The translations under genes were made by a program, and so were the position numbers. Positions 1 to 9,220 of a stretch of 37,349 nt of DNA are shown one piece after another; position 1 is the stretch's first letter, and each line of letters opens with the position of its first letter. The notes under the pieces are model-generated. The model made no database searches. It saw nothing but the letters and a program-made list of their open reading frames with translations, and was not told the DNA's origin. This DNA is from Methylobacter sp. (GTDB lineage Bacteria; Pseudomonadota; Gammaproteobacteria; Methylococcales; Methylomonadaceae): positions 1 to 37,349 of the forward strand of contig JAUXXQ010000207.1 of NCBI GenBank assembly GCA_030684815.1, in the 5' to 3' direction.

Positions 1-65
1 TCAGATAAGTGGCTCTCGTTAATAGATTGTCGCTCGGCTTGGCCAAAATACGCTGCTGTTGTCAT
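1..65 (-). CDS. Possible 5' end of an unidentified gene, cut by the window edge
   Basis: On the minus strand an ATG at 63-65 opens a frame that stays open to the window edge (21 complete codons, beginning MTTAAYFGQAERQS). It lies about 90 bases downstream of the hpnN stop in the same direction, so it could be the next gene of an hpnN operon. There is no strong ribosome binding site, and 21 residues are too few to name a family. A plus-strand frame is also open across this stretch, so the coding strand is not settled. I include it only as a weak partial gene. Confidence 0.3.
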   Translation of the reverse strand, partial: MTTAAYFGQAERQSINESHLS

Positions 66-153
66 CTCGGTTTTTTGTAGGGTTGGAATAGGTGCTTATT
101 TTACTCATTTTTTGGTATCTTGGTTTACGGAAAAGGCCTTACTAGACACTCGC

Positions 154-2781
154 TTAAAACTGTCCCGGCTTAAAAGAGTCACCTGTTTTATGGGCACAGG
201 CCGGCAACACTAACAGAGTGCAAACAATCATCAGCACCAGGCCGATGGACAGCAGCAAACCGATGCTGGCCAAACCCAAATGCGGGGTGAAGGCCATGCT
301 GACCAAGCTGCACAACGTGGTCAGGCTACTGAAGATGACGCCTCTCGCGGTGCTGGTCTGCAACACACTTCGCGTTTGATCGGGCATGGCGCGTAAGCGG
401 TTCATGATATAGATGCCGCTGTCGACGCCGAGACCGAACAGCAGCGGTATCACGATGATGTTGGCAAAGTTGAACGGGGTGGCCAGCACGACGGTGGCTG
501 CGCCGGTCAGTATGGCAGTCATCACTAACGGTAATAAGATCAGCAAGGTGTCTTTGATGCGGCGGGTGGTCAGCAACAACACCAAGGTGATCGCCGCTAA
601 TGCGCCGACTAAAGCCTGCTGGAAGGCTTGGACGACGGCGTTGCCGGATTCCAGGTAAATGACCGGCAAATCGGTCGCGTTCGGCGCTATCTGCCGGACT
701 TCGGCAATGAATTCTTTTAGGTGCTGATGGTTGTCCAGGTTTTTGCTGGGAAATGCCTGAATCCGGTAAATGCCGTCTTTACTGAGCCAACGCTCGGACA
801 CCTCTTTCGGCAATTGCTCCAGTGTCACCGCATCGGCATTAAGCCCCTGCAACAGCCGGTTCATGGTGTCCGGCAGGGTGGCCAATAAATCCTGTTGCAG
901 GCGGTCGAGCAAGACGGCCTGTTCCTGCTGCGGTTGCGTCTGTAATGTGGCTAATAGCCGTTGCAATTGACTATCCAGCGCTTGCAGTGTCGGTGTGTCC
1001 GGTTGGTTTTTTCGGCTGTTCTCGACAGTGTGTTGAAACGTTGTCAGTGCTGTCAGGTGGTTGTCGATGCTGTCTTGCTGCAATGGCGGAAAGGTGGCGT
1101 GCAGTCCCATGACCAGAGCCAGCTCGTGAAGGTTGTCGAGTTTTTGCGCTTGCTGTTCGGGAATGAAATCGAAAATGGTCAGTGCCTGTTCCACCGACGG
1201 CAACTGTTGCAATTGCTGCGCTTTTGTCCTGGCCTCCTTTGCGTTGGCTGCCAATATTGTCAGTGTCATCGGCGAGGTGGTTTTGGTTTCCAACAATTCC
1301 TTAAAGGTTGCGACCGATTCGCTGGCGGGGTCGCGCAAGTTGAGCGGGTTAAAGTCGAAGCGGACTTGTGTCAACAAAGCCAACCCGGCCAAGGTCAAGG
1401 CGAGCGCCGTCCATTTTATCTGCGTCCGGTAGCGTAATGGGACAGCGTAAACCCAATCGGGAAGCGTGCTGCGGGCGGCGTCGATGCCGGGGGGTAGCGG
1501 AAATAGTTGCAGCAGCGCGGGCAAAACCGTGATGGAAATAATGAACGCAATCAACATGCCGCCCCCGGCAATCACGCCCAGCTCAGAAACGCCGATGTAG
1601 GCGGTCGGGATGAAGGAGAAAAAACCGACCGCCGTGGTGACGGCGCACAGCGCAATCGACGGCCTGACTTTACGCACTGCCTGTATCAGCGCCTGCTGTT
1701 GCGGTACATGTTGCCGGAGCAATTCCTGGTAACGCAGGCTGACTTGTATCGAATAATCGACGCCGATACCAATATAAAGCACCGCGAACGAGACCGAAAT
1801 CAGATTGAGATGGCCTACCGCCAGCGTCGCAAACCCGGCGGTCAAGATAAGGCCGATCAACAGCACGACAAAGGTGATCAGCACCAGTTTCACTGAACGC
1901 AGGCCAACCAACAATGCCGTACAAACCAGAACCAGCGAAAACAGCGAGGCAATTTGGGTGCTGCGCTGAACGCTTTCCAGTTCGTCATGCTCCAGCACGA
2001 CTTCGCCGGTCAGCCTGATGTTAACGTCGGGGAACGCCTGTTTGGCATCATCAACCACAGCGCGCACACTGAGCAAGGCCTGTTCGGCGGGCACCAACGC
2101 ATTGAAGTCGAGCACTGGGTTGAGTAGGATAAAGCGCTGGGTGGTCAGTAAATCCTGGCCGTCGCCGAGCATCAGCTGTTGCCATGACAGCGGCTGCCCG
2201 GTGCCGTCCAGCAAGCCGCCGATGACGGCCTGAAGACTGTCCAACAAGGGAGTCAAATCGACCGGCAGCTCCCGGTCTTCGCTGGCGATGGCAAGCCCGA
2301 CAATCGACAGCAGGCTTTTCAGGCTGTTGTCCTTGGCCAAGCTACCGATAAAAGGTTGCGCCTCCGTCAATTTGGCGGACAGCGCATTTAGGCTGTCCAA
2401 GTCGAGATAAAGCAGGCCGTGCCGGTCGAAAAATTCGCCTTCGCCCGGAATATAGACCGCTTCAATCCCTTTTTTGTCTTGCCTAAAGCGTTCGCCAAGG
2501 TAAGCCAATGCTTGCGTTGCCCGTTCAGGTATGGCCGCATCGACAACCACAAGAATCGCCTCGTCATCTTGCGGGAAAGCCTCAAGGAAACGGCTGCGAT
2601 CCTGCAGGAACGGCAGCTCTTTGGATAATATGCTGGTGGTGTCGGTGTCGATGCCCAGGTTCCGCGCGGTGTAATACAGGCTAAAAGCGCAGGTCAGGCA
2701 AATTAGAAACACCAGCAGCTTGGGGAAGCGCAGCAATAGCGCTTCCAAACGGGTTGGGGTTATTCCGGTCGTTTTTTTCAT
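154..2781 (-). CDS. hpnN: HpnN-like hopanoid RND transporter (MMPL family)
   Basis: This 875-aa inner-membrane protein has the MMPL/RND layout. A first membrane segment lies at about residues 22-40 and is followed by a large periplasmic domain beginning with the NLGIDTDTTSIL stretch typical of the HpnN branch. A block of helices follows at about 275-420, then a second periplasmic domain, then a second helix block at about 715-865. Known HpnN proteins move hopanoids from the inner to the outer membrane, and this length (about 870 aa) is usual for them. The ATG at 2781 has a good ribosome binding site (GAGGTG) a few bases upstream. It is separated from darP, which runs in the same direction, by about 150 bases. 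The RND/MMPL assignment is firm; the hopanoid specificity comes from family resemblance, and no other hpn gene is visible here. Confidence 0.8.
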   Translation of the reverse strand: MKKTTGITPTRLEALLLRFPKLLVFLICLTCAFSLYYTARNLGIDTDTTSILSKELPFLQDRSRFLEAFPQDDEAILVVVDAAIPERATQALAYLGERFRQDKKGIEAVYIPGEGEFFDRHGLLYLDLDSLNALSAKLTEAQPFIGSLAKDNSLKSLLSIVGLAIASEDRELPVDLTPLLDSLQAVIGGLLDGTGQPLSWQQLMLGDGQDLLTTQRFILLNPVLDFNALVPAEQALLSVRAVVDDAKQAFPDVNIRLTGEVVLEHDELESVQRSTQIASLFSLVLVCTALLVGLRSVKLVLITFVVLLIGLILTAGFATLAVGHLNLISVSFAVLYIGIGVDYSIQVSLRYQELLRQHVPQQQALIQAVRKVRPSIALCAVTTAVGFFSFIPTAYIGVSELGVIAGGGMLIAFIISITVLPALLQLFPLPPGIDAARSTLPDWVYAVPLRYRTQIKWTALALTLAGLALLTQVRFDFNPLNLRDPASESVATFKELLETKTTSPMTLTILAANAKEARTKAQQLQQLPSVEQALTIFDFIPEQQAQKLDNLHELALVMGLHATFPPLQQDSIDNHLTALTTFQHTVENSRKNQPDTPTLQALDSQLQRLLATLQTQPQQEQAVLLDRLQQDLLATLPDTMNRLLQGLNADAVTLEQLPKEVSERWLSKDGIYRIQAFPSKNLDNHQHLKEFIAEVRQIAPNATDLPVIYLESGNAVVQAFQQALVGALAAITLVLLLTTRRIKDTLLILLPLVMTAILTGAATVVLATPFNFANIIVIPLLFGLGVDSGIYIMNRLRAMPDQTRSVLQTSTARGVIFSSLTTLCSLVSMAFTPHLGLASIGLLLSIGLVLMIVCTLLVLPACAHKTGDSFKPGQF

Positions 2782-2863
2782 GCTTCACCTCGGTATTATT
2801 ATGGAGGTTTTGCCTGCTTGTTCCCGAGTGGCGCTTGAATGGCTTTAGCAGGATACAGGTAAC

Positions 2864-2878
2864 GGGCGATTATCGCCC
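2864..2878. repeat. Short perfect hairpin between darP and hpnN
   Basis: Six-base arms (gggcga / tcgccc) enclose a 3-base loop in the gap between the darP stop and the hpnN start. No T-run follows on the minus strand, so a rho-independent terminator is not supported. It could be a processing hairpin or chance. Confidence 0.3.
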
Positions 2879-2933
2879 TCAAAATAACCTTAAATTTGGA
2901 TAAAAAAGCGGGTTGGTTCGGCCAGAAAAGCGC

Positions 2934-3503
2934 CTAATCGTTTTGTTCGTCCCCCGCTTCATCCCCATCAAGTTCGCCCTCAACCTGAAACAGCTCTTTC
3001 AGCCGACGATACAGCAAGCGCGAAGATTTGGGCGGCTTGCCTGCTTCGGCCTCTTTTTGGGCATTGCGTATTAATTGCCTTAACAGTTGCCGGTCGGCCT
3101 GCGGTTGCTCCTCCAGCAAGGCGGCCAAGCCGTCATTGCCTTCACCAATCAGCCGGTCGCGCCAACGCTCAACAATATGGTGCTCGCGGACGGCATGGGC
3201 GCTTTTGTTTTTGATACGTGCCAGTTTTTCTAAAATCGGCTCCATGTCTATTTTGTTCAGCTGTCCGGCGATAAATTTCAGCAACCTTTTTCTGGCGCTT
3301 TTATGCGGCATTCCTGACACTTCCGCAATCGCTTTGCCGATCACCTCAGGAAGTTCAAGCGTTGCTATCTGCCCTTGCGATAATTCGGCTATTTCTTCGC
3401 TCAAGACAAACAGCGCGGCCATATCTTTTTTTATCTGGGTTTTATTCGGCCGGATTGCGTAATATTCTTCCGCCTCATCATCGTATTCGTATTCTTCACT
3501 CAT
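2934..3503 (-). CDS. darP: Ribosome biogenesis protein DarP (YjgA family)
   Basis: This 189-aa, highly charged, mostly helical protein matches the DarP/YjgA (DUF615) family, which associates with late 50S ribosomal intermediates in gammaproteobacteria. The diagnostic parts are an acidic N-terminus (MSEEYEYDDEAEEYY), the segment around residues 20-60 with KTQIKKD and the LPEV..AI.E motif, a central KSARKRLLKFIAGQL stretch, and a basic middle with HHIVERWRDRLI. E. coli YjgA has 183 residues, so the ATG at 3503 is the right start. The frame extends further upstream to 3710, but those extra 69 residues look non-coding and overlap the start of the divergent relA. The C-terminus ends in an acidic tail. 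Gene identity is well supported. Confidence 0.9.
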   Translation of the reverse strand: MSEEYEYDDEAEEYYAIRPNKTQIKKDMAALFVLSEEIAELSQGQIATLELPEVIGKAIAEVSGMPHKSARKRLLKFIAGQLNKIDMEPILEKLARIKNKSAHAVREHHIVERWRDRLIGEGNDGLAALLEEQPQADRQLLRQLIRNAQKEAEAGKPPKSSRLLYRRLKELFQVEGELDGDEAGDEQND

Positions 3504-3682
3504 TTTTGTATCAAATCCGTTGCAATTGAAAAAATAACCGGCAAGCTGACAAGCTTTATGTAGTTGCGCGCATTTTACAGCATTTAGGGACTGCGTCGCT
3601 CCCGCATTGGATTCTTTGCTTGTGACAGTTGCCGCCATTGGCCTATCATAAACCCGAATTTTCAGATTATTATCTACGTTTG

Positions 3683-5815
3683 ATGCAAAAAAACACTGAG
3701 ACGAACACACAACTTTTTAGCGGTTTTTCCGCCCCTGATACCGAACAGATCAACCGGGCGCTGGCGATTGTCGGGCAAATTCCCGAAGACCCCCATTACT
3801 ACCGCCCCAAAGGCGTTGAAGTCGCCGCCGTTTTGCTGGATCTCAATATCGACCTGGATACCGTTTTGGCGGCTATATTAAGCGACCCCCGACTGGCTCA
3901 CTTAACGCCAAAACCCGATATTAAAGCGCAGTTCAGCGAAACGGTGGCGACGCTGGTTGATGATGTGAACTGGTTGAATAAACTGACGGTTTATTCACTG
4001 GAAATGACCGACCAGCCAAACCAAACCGAAACGTTGCGCCGGATGCTGCTGTCGATGACGCGGGATGTGCGCGCAGTGTTGATCAAGCTGGCTTACCGGG
4101 TGCAACGGCTGAAGGTGTTGCCGCGTGAATCCTACGAACTGCGGCGTTTTATAGCCCAGGAAACGCTGGACATTTATGCGCCGATTGCCAACCGCATGGG
4201 TATACACCAGTTGAAATGGGAACTGGAAGATATGGCCTTCCGCTATCTCGACCCACAAGCCTATTTATATATCGCCAAATCGCTGACCGATAACCGGGTG
4301 CAGCGGGAAAACTGCATTAATAATTTTATTGCTCTGCTGCAGAAAACTCTCGCCGAACAGGACATTTCTGCCGGTATTTACGGCCGCCCCAAGCATATTT
4401 ACAGCATCTGGAAAAAGATGCGGCGCAAGCAACTGGACATTGACGAGCTTTACGATCTGTTGGCGGTTCGGGTAATTGTCGACAATTTGACCGCCTGTTA
4501 TGCGACGCTGGGCGTTGTGCATAGTCTTTGGCAAACCGTACCCAAGGAGTTCGACGATTACATTGCCAACCCTAAGGAAAACGGCTATCAATCCCTGCAC
4601 ACGGTCATTATCGACGCCGACGGTAACCGCATTGAGGTTCAAATCCGCACCCAGCAAATGCACGACTTTGCCGAGCTGGGCGTGGCCGCGCATTGGTCTT
4701 ATAAGGAAGGCGGCAAACACGACACAGCCATTGAAAAAAACATTGCTTCCTTGCGCAAACTGCTCGACGAAACCGGTTCCGAGCGCAGCCGCAAGGAAGC
4801 TGGCGATGAAGTGCTGTCGGAAAATTTCCGCAGCGAACTGTTTAACGACCGGGTTTATGTGTTGACCCCGGCGGGCAAATTAATCGACTTGGTTAAAGGC
4901 TCGACGCCGCTGGATTTTGCTTATGCGATTCATACCGAAGTCGGCCACCGCTGCCGTGGGGCAAAAATCAATGGCCGCATTGTGCCGTTAACCTATCAGC
5001 TAAAGTCCGGCGAACAAGTCAAAATCTTAACGGCAAAAGATGGCGGCCCGAACCATAATTGGATTGACCCGAATCTAGGCTATTTAAAAACCTCGGCAGC
5101 GATCAGCAAGGTTAAAAGCTGGTTTAAAAATCAGCAGCAAGCACAAAACATCGCCGCCGGAAAAACCATTTTGGATAAAGAGGCGCAACGGCTGGGCGTC
5201 AAAATGCTGGATTTGGAGGAACTGACCAAGCATTTTCATCAACCGGATACTGACCGTTTACTCGAAGCGATAGGCCGTAGCGACATTAGCAGCCGCCAGC
5301 TTGCGGCATTCTTCAAGATACCGGAGCTGGACACGCCGCCTGCGCCGATTCAGCGCGAAAAACCGCTGGCTAAGTCGGTCATTACCGTCGACGGCATCCA
5401 TAATGTGTTGACATCTATTGCCCAGTGTTGCTCGCCAATTCAGGGCAATGACATTATCGGTTACATTTCCCATAAAAAAGGCATTACCATCCACCGTAAA
5501 GACTGTGAAAACATACGGCAACTAAGCCCGGAAAAACAAAACCAGCTGATTCCGGTGAGTTGGGGCGATAAAAAGGCCAGTTACGCCATTCCTATTGTGA
5601 TCCATGCGTTTAATGCACACAATTTGCTCAATGATGTTAGTCAGATTTTGGCTCAGGCTAAGATTCATATTTCCAACGCGGCGCTGGATACGCATCCGGA
5701 TTTTTCTGCGCAGCTCAATTTGACCATTCAGGTGGAAAATACCAACCAGTTGAGCCAAGTGCTGAATAAAATCAGCCAACTGCCTACTATTTTGGATGTT
5801 AAGCGGAAAACTTGA
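3683..5815 (+). CDS. relA: GTP pyrophosphokinase RelA (monofunctional stringent-response synthetase)
   Basis: This is a long RelA/SpoT homologue of about 710 aa that makes (p)ppGpp on starved ribosomes. The order is an N-terminal pseudo-hydrolase domain (about residues 30-150) in which the catalytic HD pair is lost (SDPRL where SpoT has HD), the synthetase domain (about 220-340) with YDLLAVRV and NGYQSLHT, a TGS domain (about 388-450), a CC...C zinc-finger-like segment (about 580-610) and a C-terminal ACT domain. The EFDD signature at residues 289-292 is the acidic form found in monofunctional synthetases such as E. coli RelA (744 aa). The start is uncertain: ATG 3683 is preferred, but an in-frame TTG at 3629 would add 18 residues, and neither has a clear ribosome binding site. 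It is divergent from darP. Confidence 0.9.
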   Translation: MQKNTETNTQLFSGFSAPDTEQINRALAIVGQIPEDPHYYRPKGVEVAAVLLDLNIDLDTVLAAILSDPRLAHLTPKPDIKAQFSETVATLVDDVNWLNKLTVYSLEMTDQPNQTETLRRMLLSMTRDVRAVLIKLAYRVQRLKVLPRESYELRRFIAQETLDIYAPIANRMGIHQLKWELEDMAFRYLDPQAYLYIAKSLTDNRVQRENCINNFIALLQKTLAEQDISAGIYGRPKHIYSIWKKMRRKQLDIDELYDLLAVRVIVDNLTACYATLGVVHSLWQTVPKEFDDYIANPKENGYQSLHTVIIDADGNRIEVQIRTQQMHDFAELGVAAHWSYKEGGKHDTAIEKNIASLRKLLDETGSERSRKEAGDEVLSENFRSELFNDRVYVLTPAGKLIDLVKGSTPLDFAYAIHTEVGHRCRGAKINGRIVPLTYQLKSGEQVKILTAKDGGPNHNWIDPNLGYLKTSAAISKVKSWFKNQQQAQNIAAGKTILDKEAQRLGVKMLDLEELTKHFHQPDTDRLLEAIGRSDISSRQLAAFFKIPELDTPPAPIQREKPLAKSVITVDGIHNVLTSIAQCCSPIQGNDIIGYISHKKGITIHRKDCENIRQLSPEKQNQLIPVSWGDKKASYAIPIVIHAFNAHNLLNDVSQILAQAKIHISNAALDTHPDFSAQLNLTIQVENTNQLSQVLNKISQLPTILDVKRKT

Positions 5816-5822
5816 GTTATAT

Positions 5823-5938
5823 GGCTTCCCATTTAAAGCGGGACAAGTATGCCGAAGTAGACCTTCCAGGTTTTTACTGGAGCCATCCATGGCAGTCGTA
5901 AAACCTGGAAGGTCTGTCCCGTGTTAAGTTGATAGCCG
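5823..5938 (-). repeat. Dispersed palindromic repeat, copy A (short form)
   Basis: This is a 116-base copy of an element that also occurs at 28709-28851. The reverse complement of this copy matches that one with only three substitutions, and lacks 27 internal bases. It has nested inverted repeats: an outer pair gcgggac/gtcccgc and an inner pair agaccttccagg/cctggaaggtct. It starts eight bases after the relA stop codon. There is no open reading frame, so if mobile it would depend on an enzyme encoded elsewhere. Confidence 0.8.
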
Positions 5939-5978
5939 GTTATATGGGTTGTGGGCGTCGCTCCCATAAGTTGTTTGT

Positions 5979-6000
5979 AACACCCACAACTTGTTTATAA
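5979..6000 (+). repeat. 22-base direct repeat, left copy
   Basis: This is identical over 22 bases to 6118-6139 (core acacccacaacttgtttata). The two copies bracket a palindrome pair. They could be target-site duplications of a small element or paired regulatory sites upstream of polA. Confidence 0.75.
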
Positions 6001-6034
6001 GTAGTCATTTAAAAAATTCTTAACAAACAAGTTT

Positions 6035-6066
6035 GGCGGTAAAACAGCTTTAGCTGTTTTACCGCC
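6035..6066. repeat. Perfect 15-base-arm palindrome upstream of polA
   Basis: Arms ggcggtaaaacagct and agctgttttaccgcc are perfectly complementary around a two-base TT centre. The structure can form a hairpin in RNA or a cruciform in DNA. It is not followed by a T-run, so it is not a textbook terminator. Confidence 0.8.
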
Positions 6067-6084
6067 AATAGCTAAAGCTATTGG
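6065..6084. repeat. Second palindrome, sharing its first two bases with the preceding one
   Basis: Nine-base arms ccaatagct and agctattgg flank an AA centre. Its core (agctaaagct) is the reverse complement of the core of the neighbouring palindrome (agctttagct), so the two hairpins could also pair with each other at their tips. Confidence 0.7.
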
Positions 6085-6117
6085 ACTCCAATGTAAAAGA
6101 AATAGGCTTGCCTACTT

Positions 6118-6139
6118 AACACCCACAACTTGTTTATAA
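6118..6139 (+). repeat. 22-base direct repeat, right copy
   Basis: This is the second copy of the sequence at 5979-6000, 139 bases further on. It ends 18 bases before the chosen polA start codon. Confidence 0.75.
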
Positions 6140-6157
6140 CAAATAAGCACCCTAACT

Positions 6158-8911
6158 TTGGACACAACCTTGAACCTAAAACGCCTTATTCTAGTTGACG
6201 GCTCCTCCTTTTTATTCCGCGCTTACCATGCGGTGCCGCCGCTAACCAATGCCAATGGCGAGCCTACTAATGCCATTTACGGCGTCAGCAATATGTTGCG
6301 CAAATTAATTGCCGACTATCACAGCGATTACATCACGGTGGTGTTCGATGCGCAGGGCAAGACGTTCCGCAATGACCTTTACGACCAGTACAAGGTGCAC
6401 CGGCCGCCGATGCCGGATGATTTGCGCGTGCAAATTGAGCCTTTGCATAAGCTGATTCGCGCTATGGGTTTGCCGTTGATTATAGAATCAGGCGTGGAAG
6501 CCGACGATGTGCTGGGCGCGCTGGCGCAACAGGCCGAGCAGCAAGGTTATCAGGTGATTATTTCCACCGGCGACAAGGATATGGCGCAGCTGGTCACTGA
6601 GCATATTATTCTGGAAAATACGATGTCCAATACGCGCTTGGATATTCAGGGTGTGATCGACAAATTCGGCGTCAGGCCGGAGCAGATTATCGATTATCTG
6701 GCGCTAATCGGCGATACGGTTGACAACATTCCCGGCGTGCCCAAAGTCGGCCCGAAAACAGCGGCAAAATGGCTGGCCCAGTATCAAACACTGGACAATT
6801 TAATCGCCCACGCTGACGACATAGGCGGCAAAATCGGCGCTTACCTGCGCGCCAGTTTGGCGCAATTGCCGCTGTCGAAACAACTGACGACGATCAAATG
6901 CGATCTGAATTTGCCTTACGGCATCGAAGACTTGAAACAGCAGCCGATGGACACGGCGGAACTGAAGAATTTGTTGGCTGAGCTGGGCTTTTCGTCTTGG
7001 CTGAAAATACTGGATGCTGCACCTGCGTTTGTTAACGCTAAACCGGTTCAAGCCGAACAGATACCGGACAGTATTGATTCAAACTCTCCGCCCGCTGCAT
7101 CCCTGCAATATTATGAAACCGTATTAACCGAAGCGCACTTTAACGATTGGCTAGCGCGTCTGGAACAAGCCGATTTATTTGCTTTCGACACCGAAACCAC
7201 CAGCCTGGATTACAGCAAGGCGCAAGTCGTCGGCGTGTCGTTTGCGGTAACCCCAGGTAAAGCCGCCTATGTGCCGTTAGCGCATGATTATCCGGGTGCG
7301 CCGGCACAGTTGGATCGTGCAGAAGTCTTGGAAAAATTGCGGCCTTTATTGGAAAACCCTAACAAGGCTAAACTGGGGCAAAACCTGAAATACGACAGCC
7401 ACGTGTTGGCCAATCACGGCATCACCCTGCGCGGTATTGCCCATGACACCATGCTCGAGTCTTATGTGTTGAACAGCACCGCGACCAAACACAATATGGA
7501 TGATTTGGCCAAAGTCTATCTCGGTGTTGAGACCATTCATTATGAAGACGTGGCCGGTAAAGGCGCCAAGCAAATCGGCTTTCAGGAGGTGCCGATTGAA
7601 CAAGCCGCGCCTTACGCAGCGGAAGATGCCGATATTACTTTGCGCTTGCATCAGGTGTTGTCGGCAAAATTGGCGCAGCAGCCGAAACTGCTGGCCTTAT
7701 ATACTGACTTGGAAATCCCGCTGATTAGTGTGTTGGCGCGCATTGAAAGCAATGGCGTGTTCATCGACACCGCGATGCTGGCGCAACAAAGTCTGGAGCT
7801 TTCCAGCCAGATTATTTCGCTGGAACAACGTGCGCACGATTTGGCCGGGCAGACTTTTAACCTGGGTTCGCCGAAACAGATTCAGGATATTCTCTACGAT
7901 CAACAAAAACTACCGGTGTTAAAGAAAACGCCGAAAGGCCAGCCGTCAACCGAAGAATCGGTGTTGCAGGAGTTGGCGCTGGACTATCCGTTACCCAAGC
8001 TGATTTTGGAGCACCGCAGTTTAAGCAAACTGAAATCGACCTACACCGACAAACTGCCGCAACAGGTTGACAGGCACACCGGCCGTGCCCATACCTCGTA
8101 CCATCAGGCAGTGGCTGCCACAGGCAGGCTGTCGTCTTCCGACCCCAATCTGCAAAATATCCCGATACGCAGCGAGGAAGGCCGCAAAATCCGGCAGGCC
8201 TTTATCGCGCCCGAAGGCAAAAAAATAGTCGCCGCCGATTATTCGCAAATCGAGTTACGCATCATGGCGCATTTGTCGGCAGATGAAGGTTTGTTAAAAG
8301 CCTTCAGCGAAGGCCAGGATGTACACCGGGCGACAGCGGCAGAAGTGTTTGGCGTCGCGCCGGAGCAAGTCACTAACGATTTGCGCCGTTCCGCCAAAGC
8401 CATTAATTTCGGCCTGATTTACGGCATGTCATCGTTTGGTCTGGCGCAACAACTGGGCTTGTCGCGTGGTCAGGCGCAGGCTTATATCGACTTGTATTTT
8501 ACCCGTTATCCCGGTGTTAAAAATTATATGGACAGCACCCGGGAACAGGCTCGCGCACAAGGTTATGTGGAAACGCTGTTCGGCAGACGGCTGTATCTGC
8601 CGGAAATCAACGCCCGCAACGCGGCGCGCCGCCAATATGCCGAACGCACCGCGATTAATGCGCCAATGCAGGGCACGGCCGCCGATATTATTAAACGTGC
8701 GATGATTGCCGCCGACCAGTGGCTGTACCGGGATGAACCGGGGGCCAAAATGATCATGCAGGTACATGACGAGCTGGTGTTTGAGGTTGCCGCCGACCAG
8801 CTCGACAGCTGCATTGCGGCAATCAGAAACCTGATGTGCTCGGCGGCGGAACTGGATGTGCCGTTAATTGTCGACATCGGCATCGGCAATAATTGGGATG
8901 AGGCGCACTAA
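6158..8911 (+). CDS. polA: DNA polymerase I
   Basis: This 917-aa protein has all three PolA modules. The N-terminal 5' nuclease begins LILVDGSSFLFRAYHA and includes GDKDMAQLV and the GVPKVGPKTAAKWL helix-hairpin-helix. The 3'-5' proofreading domain keeps its acidic residues: FDTETTSLD near 343, NLKYDSH, and YAAEDAD. The polymerase domain has motif A DYSQIELR (Asp about 694), the RRSAKAINFGLIYG O-helix, and motif C MQVHDELVFEV (His-Asp about 869-870). Proofreading and polymerase should therefore both be active; its usual roles are Okazaki fragment processing and gap repair. No ATG is available near the conserved N-terminus, so initiation is probably at TTG 6158, or at TTG 6170, without a clear ribosome binding site. 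Length is close to E. coli PolA (928 aa). Confidence 0.95.
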   Translation: MDTTLNLKRLILVDGSSFLFRAYHAVPPLTNANGEPTNAIYGVSNMLRKLIADYHSDYITVVFDAQGKTFRNDLYDQYKVHRPPMPDDLRVQIEPLHKLIRAMGLPLIIESGVEADDVLGALAQQAEQQGYQVIISTGDKDMAQLVTEHIILENTMSNTRLDIQGVIDKFGVRPEQIIDYLALIGDTVDNIPGVPKVGPKTAAKWLAQYQTLDNLIAHADDIGGKIGAYLRASLAQLPLSKQLTTIKCDLNLPYGIEDLKQQPMDTAELKNLLAELGFSSWLKILDAAPAFVNAKPVQAEQIPDSIDSNSPPAASLQYYETVLTEAHFNDWLARLEQADLFAFDTETTSLDYSKAQVVGVSFAVTPGKAAYVPLAHDYPGAPAQLDRAEVLEKLRPLLENPNKAKLGQNLKYDSHVLANHGITLRGIAHDTMLESYVLNSTATKHNMDDLAKVYLGVETIHYEDVAGKGAKQIGFQEVPIEQAAPYAAEDADITLRLHQVLSAKLAQQPKLLALYTDLEIPLISVLARIESNGVFIDTAMLAQQSLELSSQIISLEQRAHDLAGQTFNLGSPKQIQDILYDQQKLPVLKKTPKGQPSTEESVLQELALDYPLPKLILEHRSLSKLKSTYTDKLPQQVDRHTGRAHTSYHQAVAATGRLSSSDPNLQNIPIRSEEGRKIRQAFIAPEGKKIVAADYSQIELRIMAHLSADEGLLKAFSEGQDVHRATAAEVFGVAPEQVTNDLRRSAKAINFGLIYGMSSFGLAQQLGLSRGQAQAYIDLYFTRYPGVKNYMDSTREQARAQGYVETLFGRRLYLPEINARNAARRQYAERTAINAPMQGTAADIIKRAMIAADQWLYRDEPGAKMIMQVHDELVFEVAADQLDSCIAAIRNLMCSAAELDVPLIVDIGIGNNWDEAH

Positions 8912-9220
8912 AGCGCTTTCTGTGGGATAAATCTATTTCCTGAAAAAGACACGCCAAAAATTGTCCACAAAAAACACGAAAGCCACGAAATTTTTGTTTT
9001 TCCTGGACTTTATTCCGGAGATTCTTGTCTGGCATAACCGTGAAACAAGCTGATATACAGACCTTCCAGGTTTTACGACTGCCATGGATGGCGGAAGTAC
9101 TGGAGCCGCCGGGAGCGGCTCCAGTAAAAACCTGGAAGGTCTAACTTGCAGCGCCCTGAAGCAGGATGCGTATAACGACGAGCGCGCCGCATGGGAACGA
9201 GGGGTTTCCAGGAAATCACC
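8912..9220. other. Intergenic region between convergent polA and galE
   Basis: This 309-base gap between convergent genes contains repeat copy B (9059-9142). The remainder has an A/T-rich stretch (8950-9010) and no supported gene. I see no hairpin followed by a T-run that would clearly terminate polA or galE; the palindromic repeat itself may act that way. Confidence 0.6.
9059..9142 (+). repeat. Dispersed palindromic repeat, copy B (core only)
   Basis: This is an 84-base core bounded by agaccttccagg and cctggaaggtct, with an inner inverted repeat ctggagccgc/gcggctccag. It matches the core of the copy at 28733-28814 with five substitutions but lacks the shared flanks of copies A and C, so the core seems to be the minimal unit. 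Confidence 0.75.

Larger units (their letters stand above)
5816..6157. other. Intergenic region relA-polA, filled by two kinds of repeat
   Basis: This 342-base gap has no credible gene. Its left part is copy A of the dispersed palindromic repeat (5823-5938). Its right part is a 22-base direct repeat (5979-6000 and 6118-6139) enclosing two back-to-back palindromes (6035-6066 and 6065-6084). The second direct repeat ends 18 bases before the polA start, so the structure lies in the polA leader or promoter region. Confidence 0.7.

Noticed and set aside
2864-2878. Rho-independent terminator for darP
   Set aside because: The hairpin lacks a following T-run in the minus direction.
3629-3682. TTG start for relA
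   Set aside because: Possible, but no ribosome binding site; ATG 3683 gives a normal protein. Left as an alternative.
3504-3710. Upstream extension of darP (69 extra codons)
   Set aside because: It exceeds the normal family length, has no DarP-like sequence and overlaps the relA start.
3683-5815. Bifunctional SpoT/Rel with (p)ppGpp hydrolase activity
   Set aside because: The HD catalytic pair is missing and the EFDD motif is the monofunctional type.
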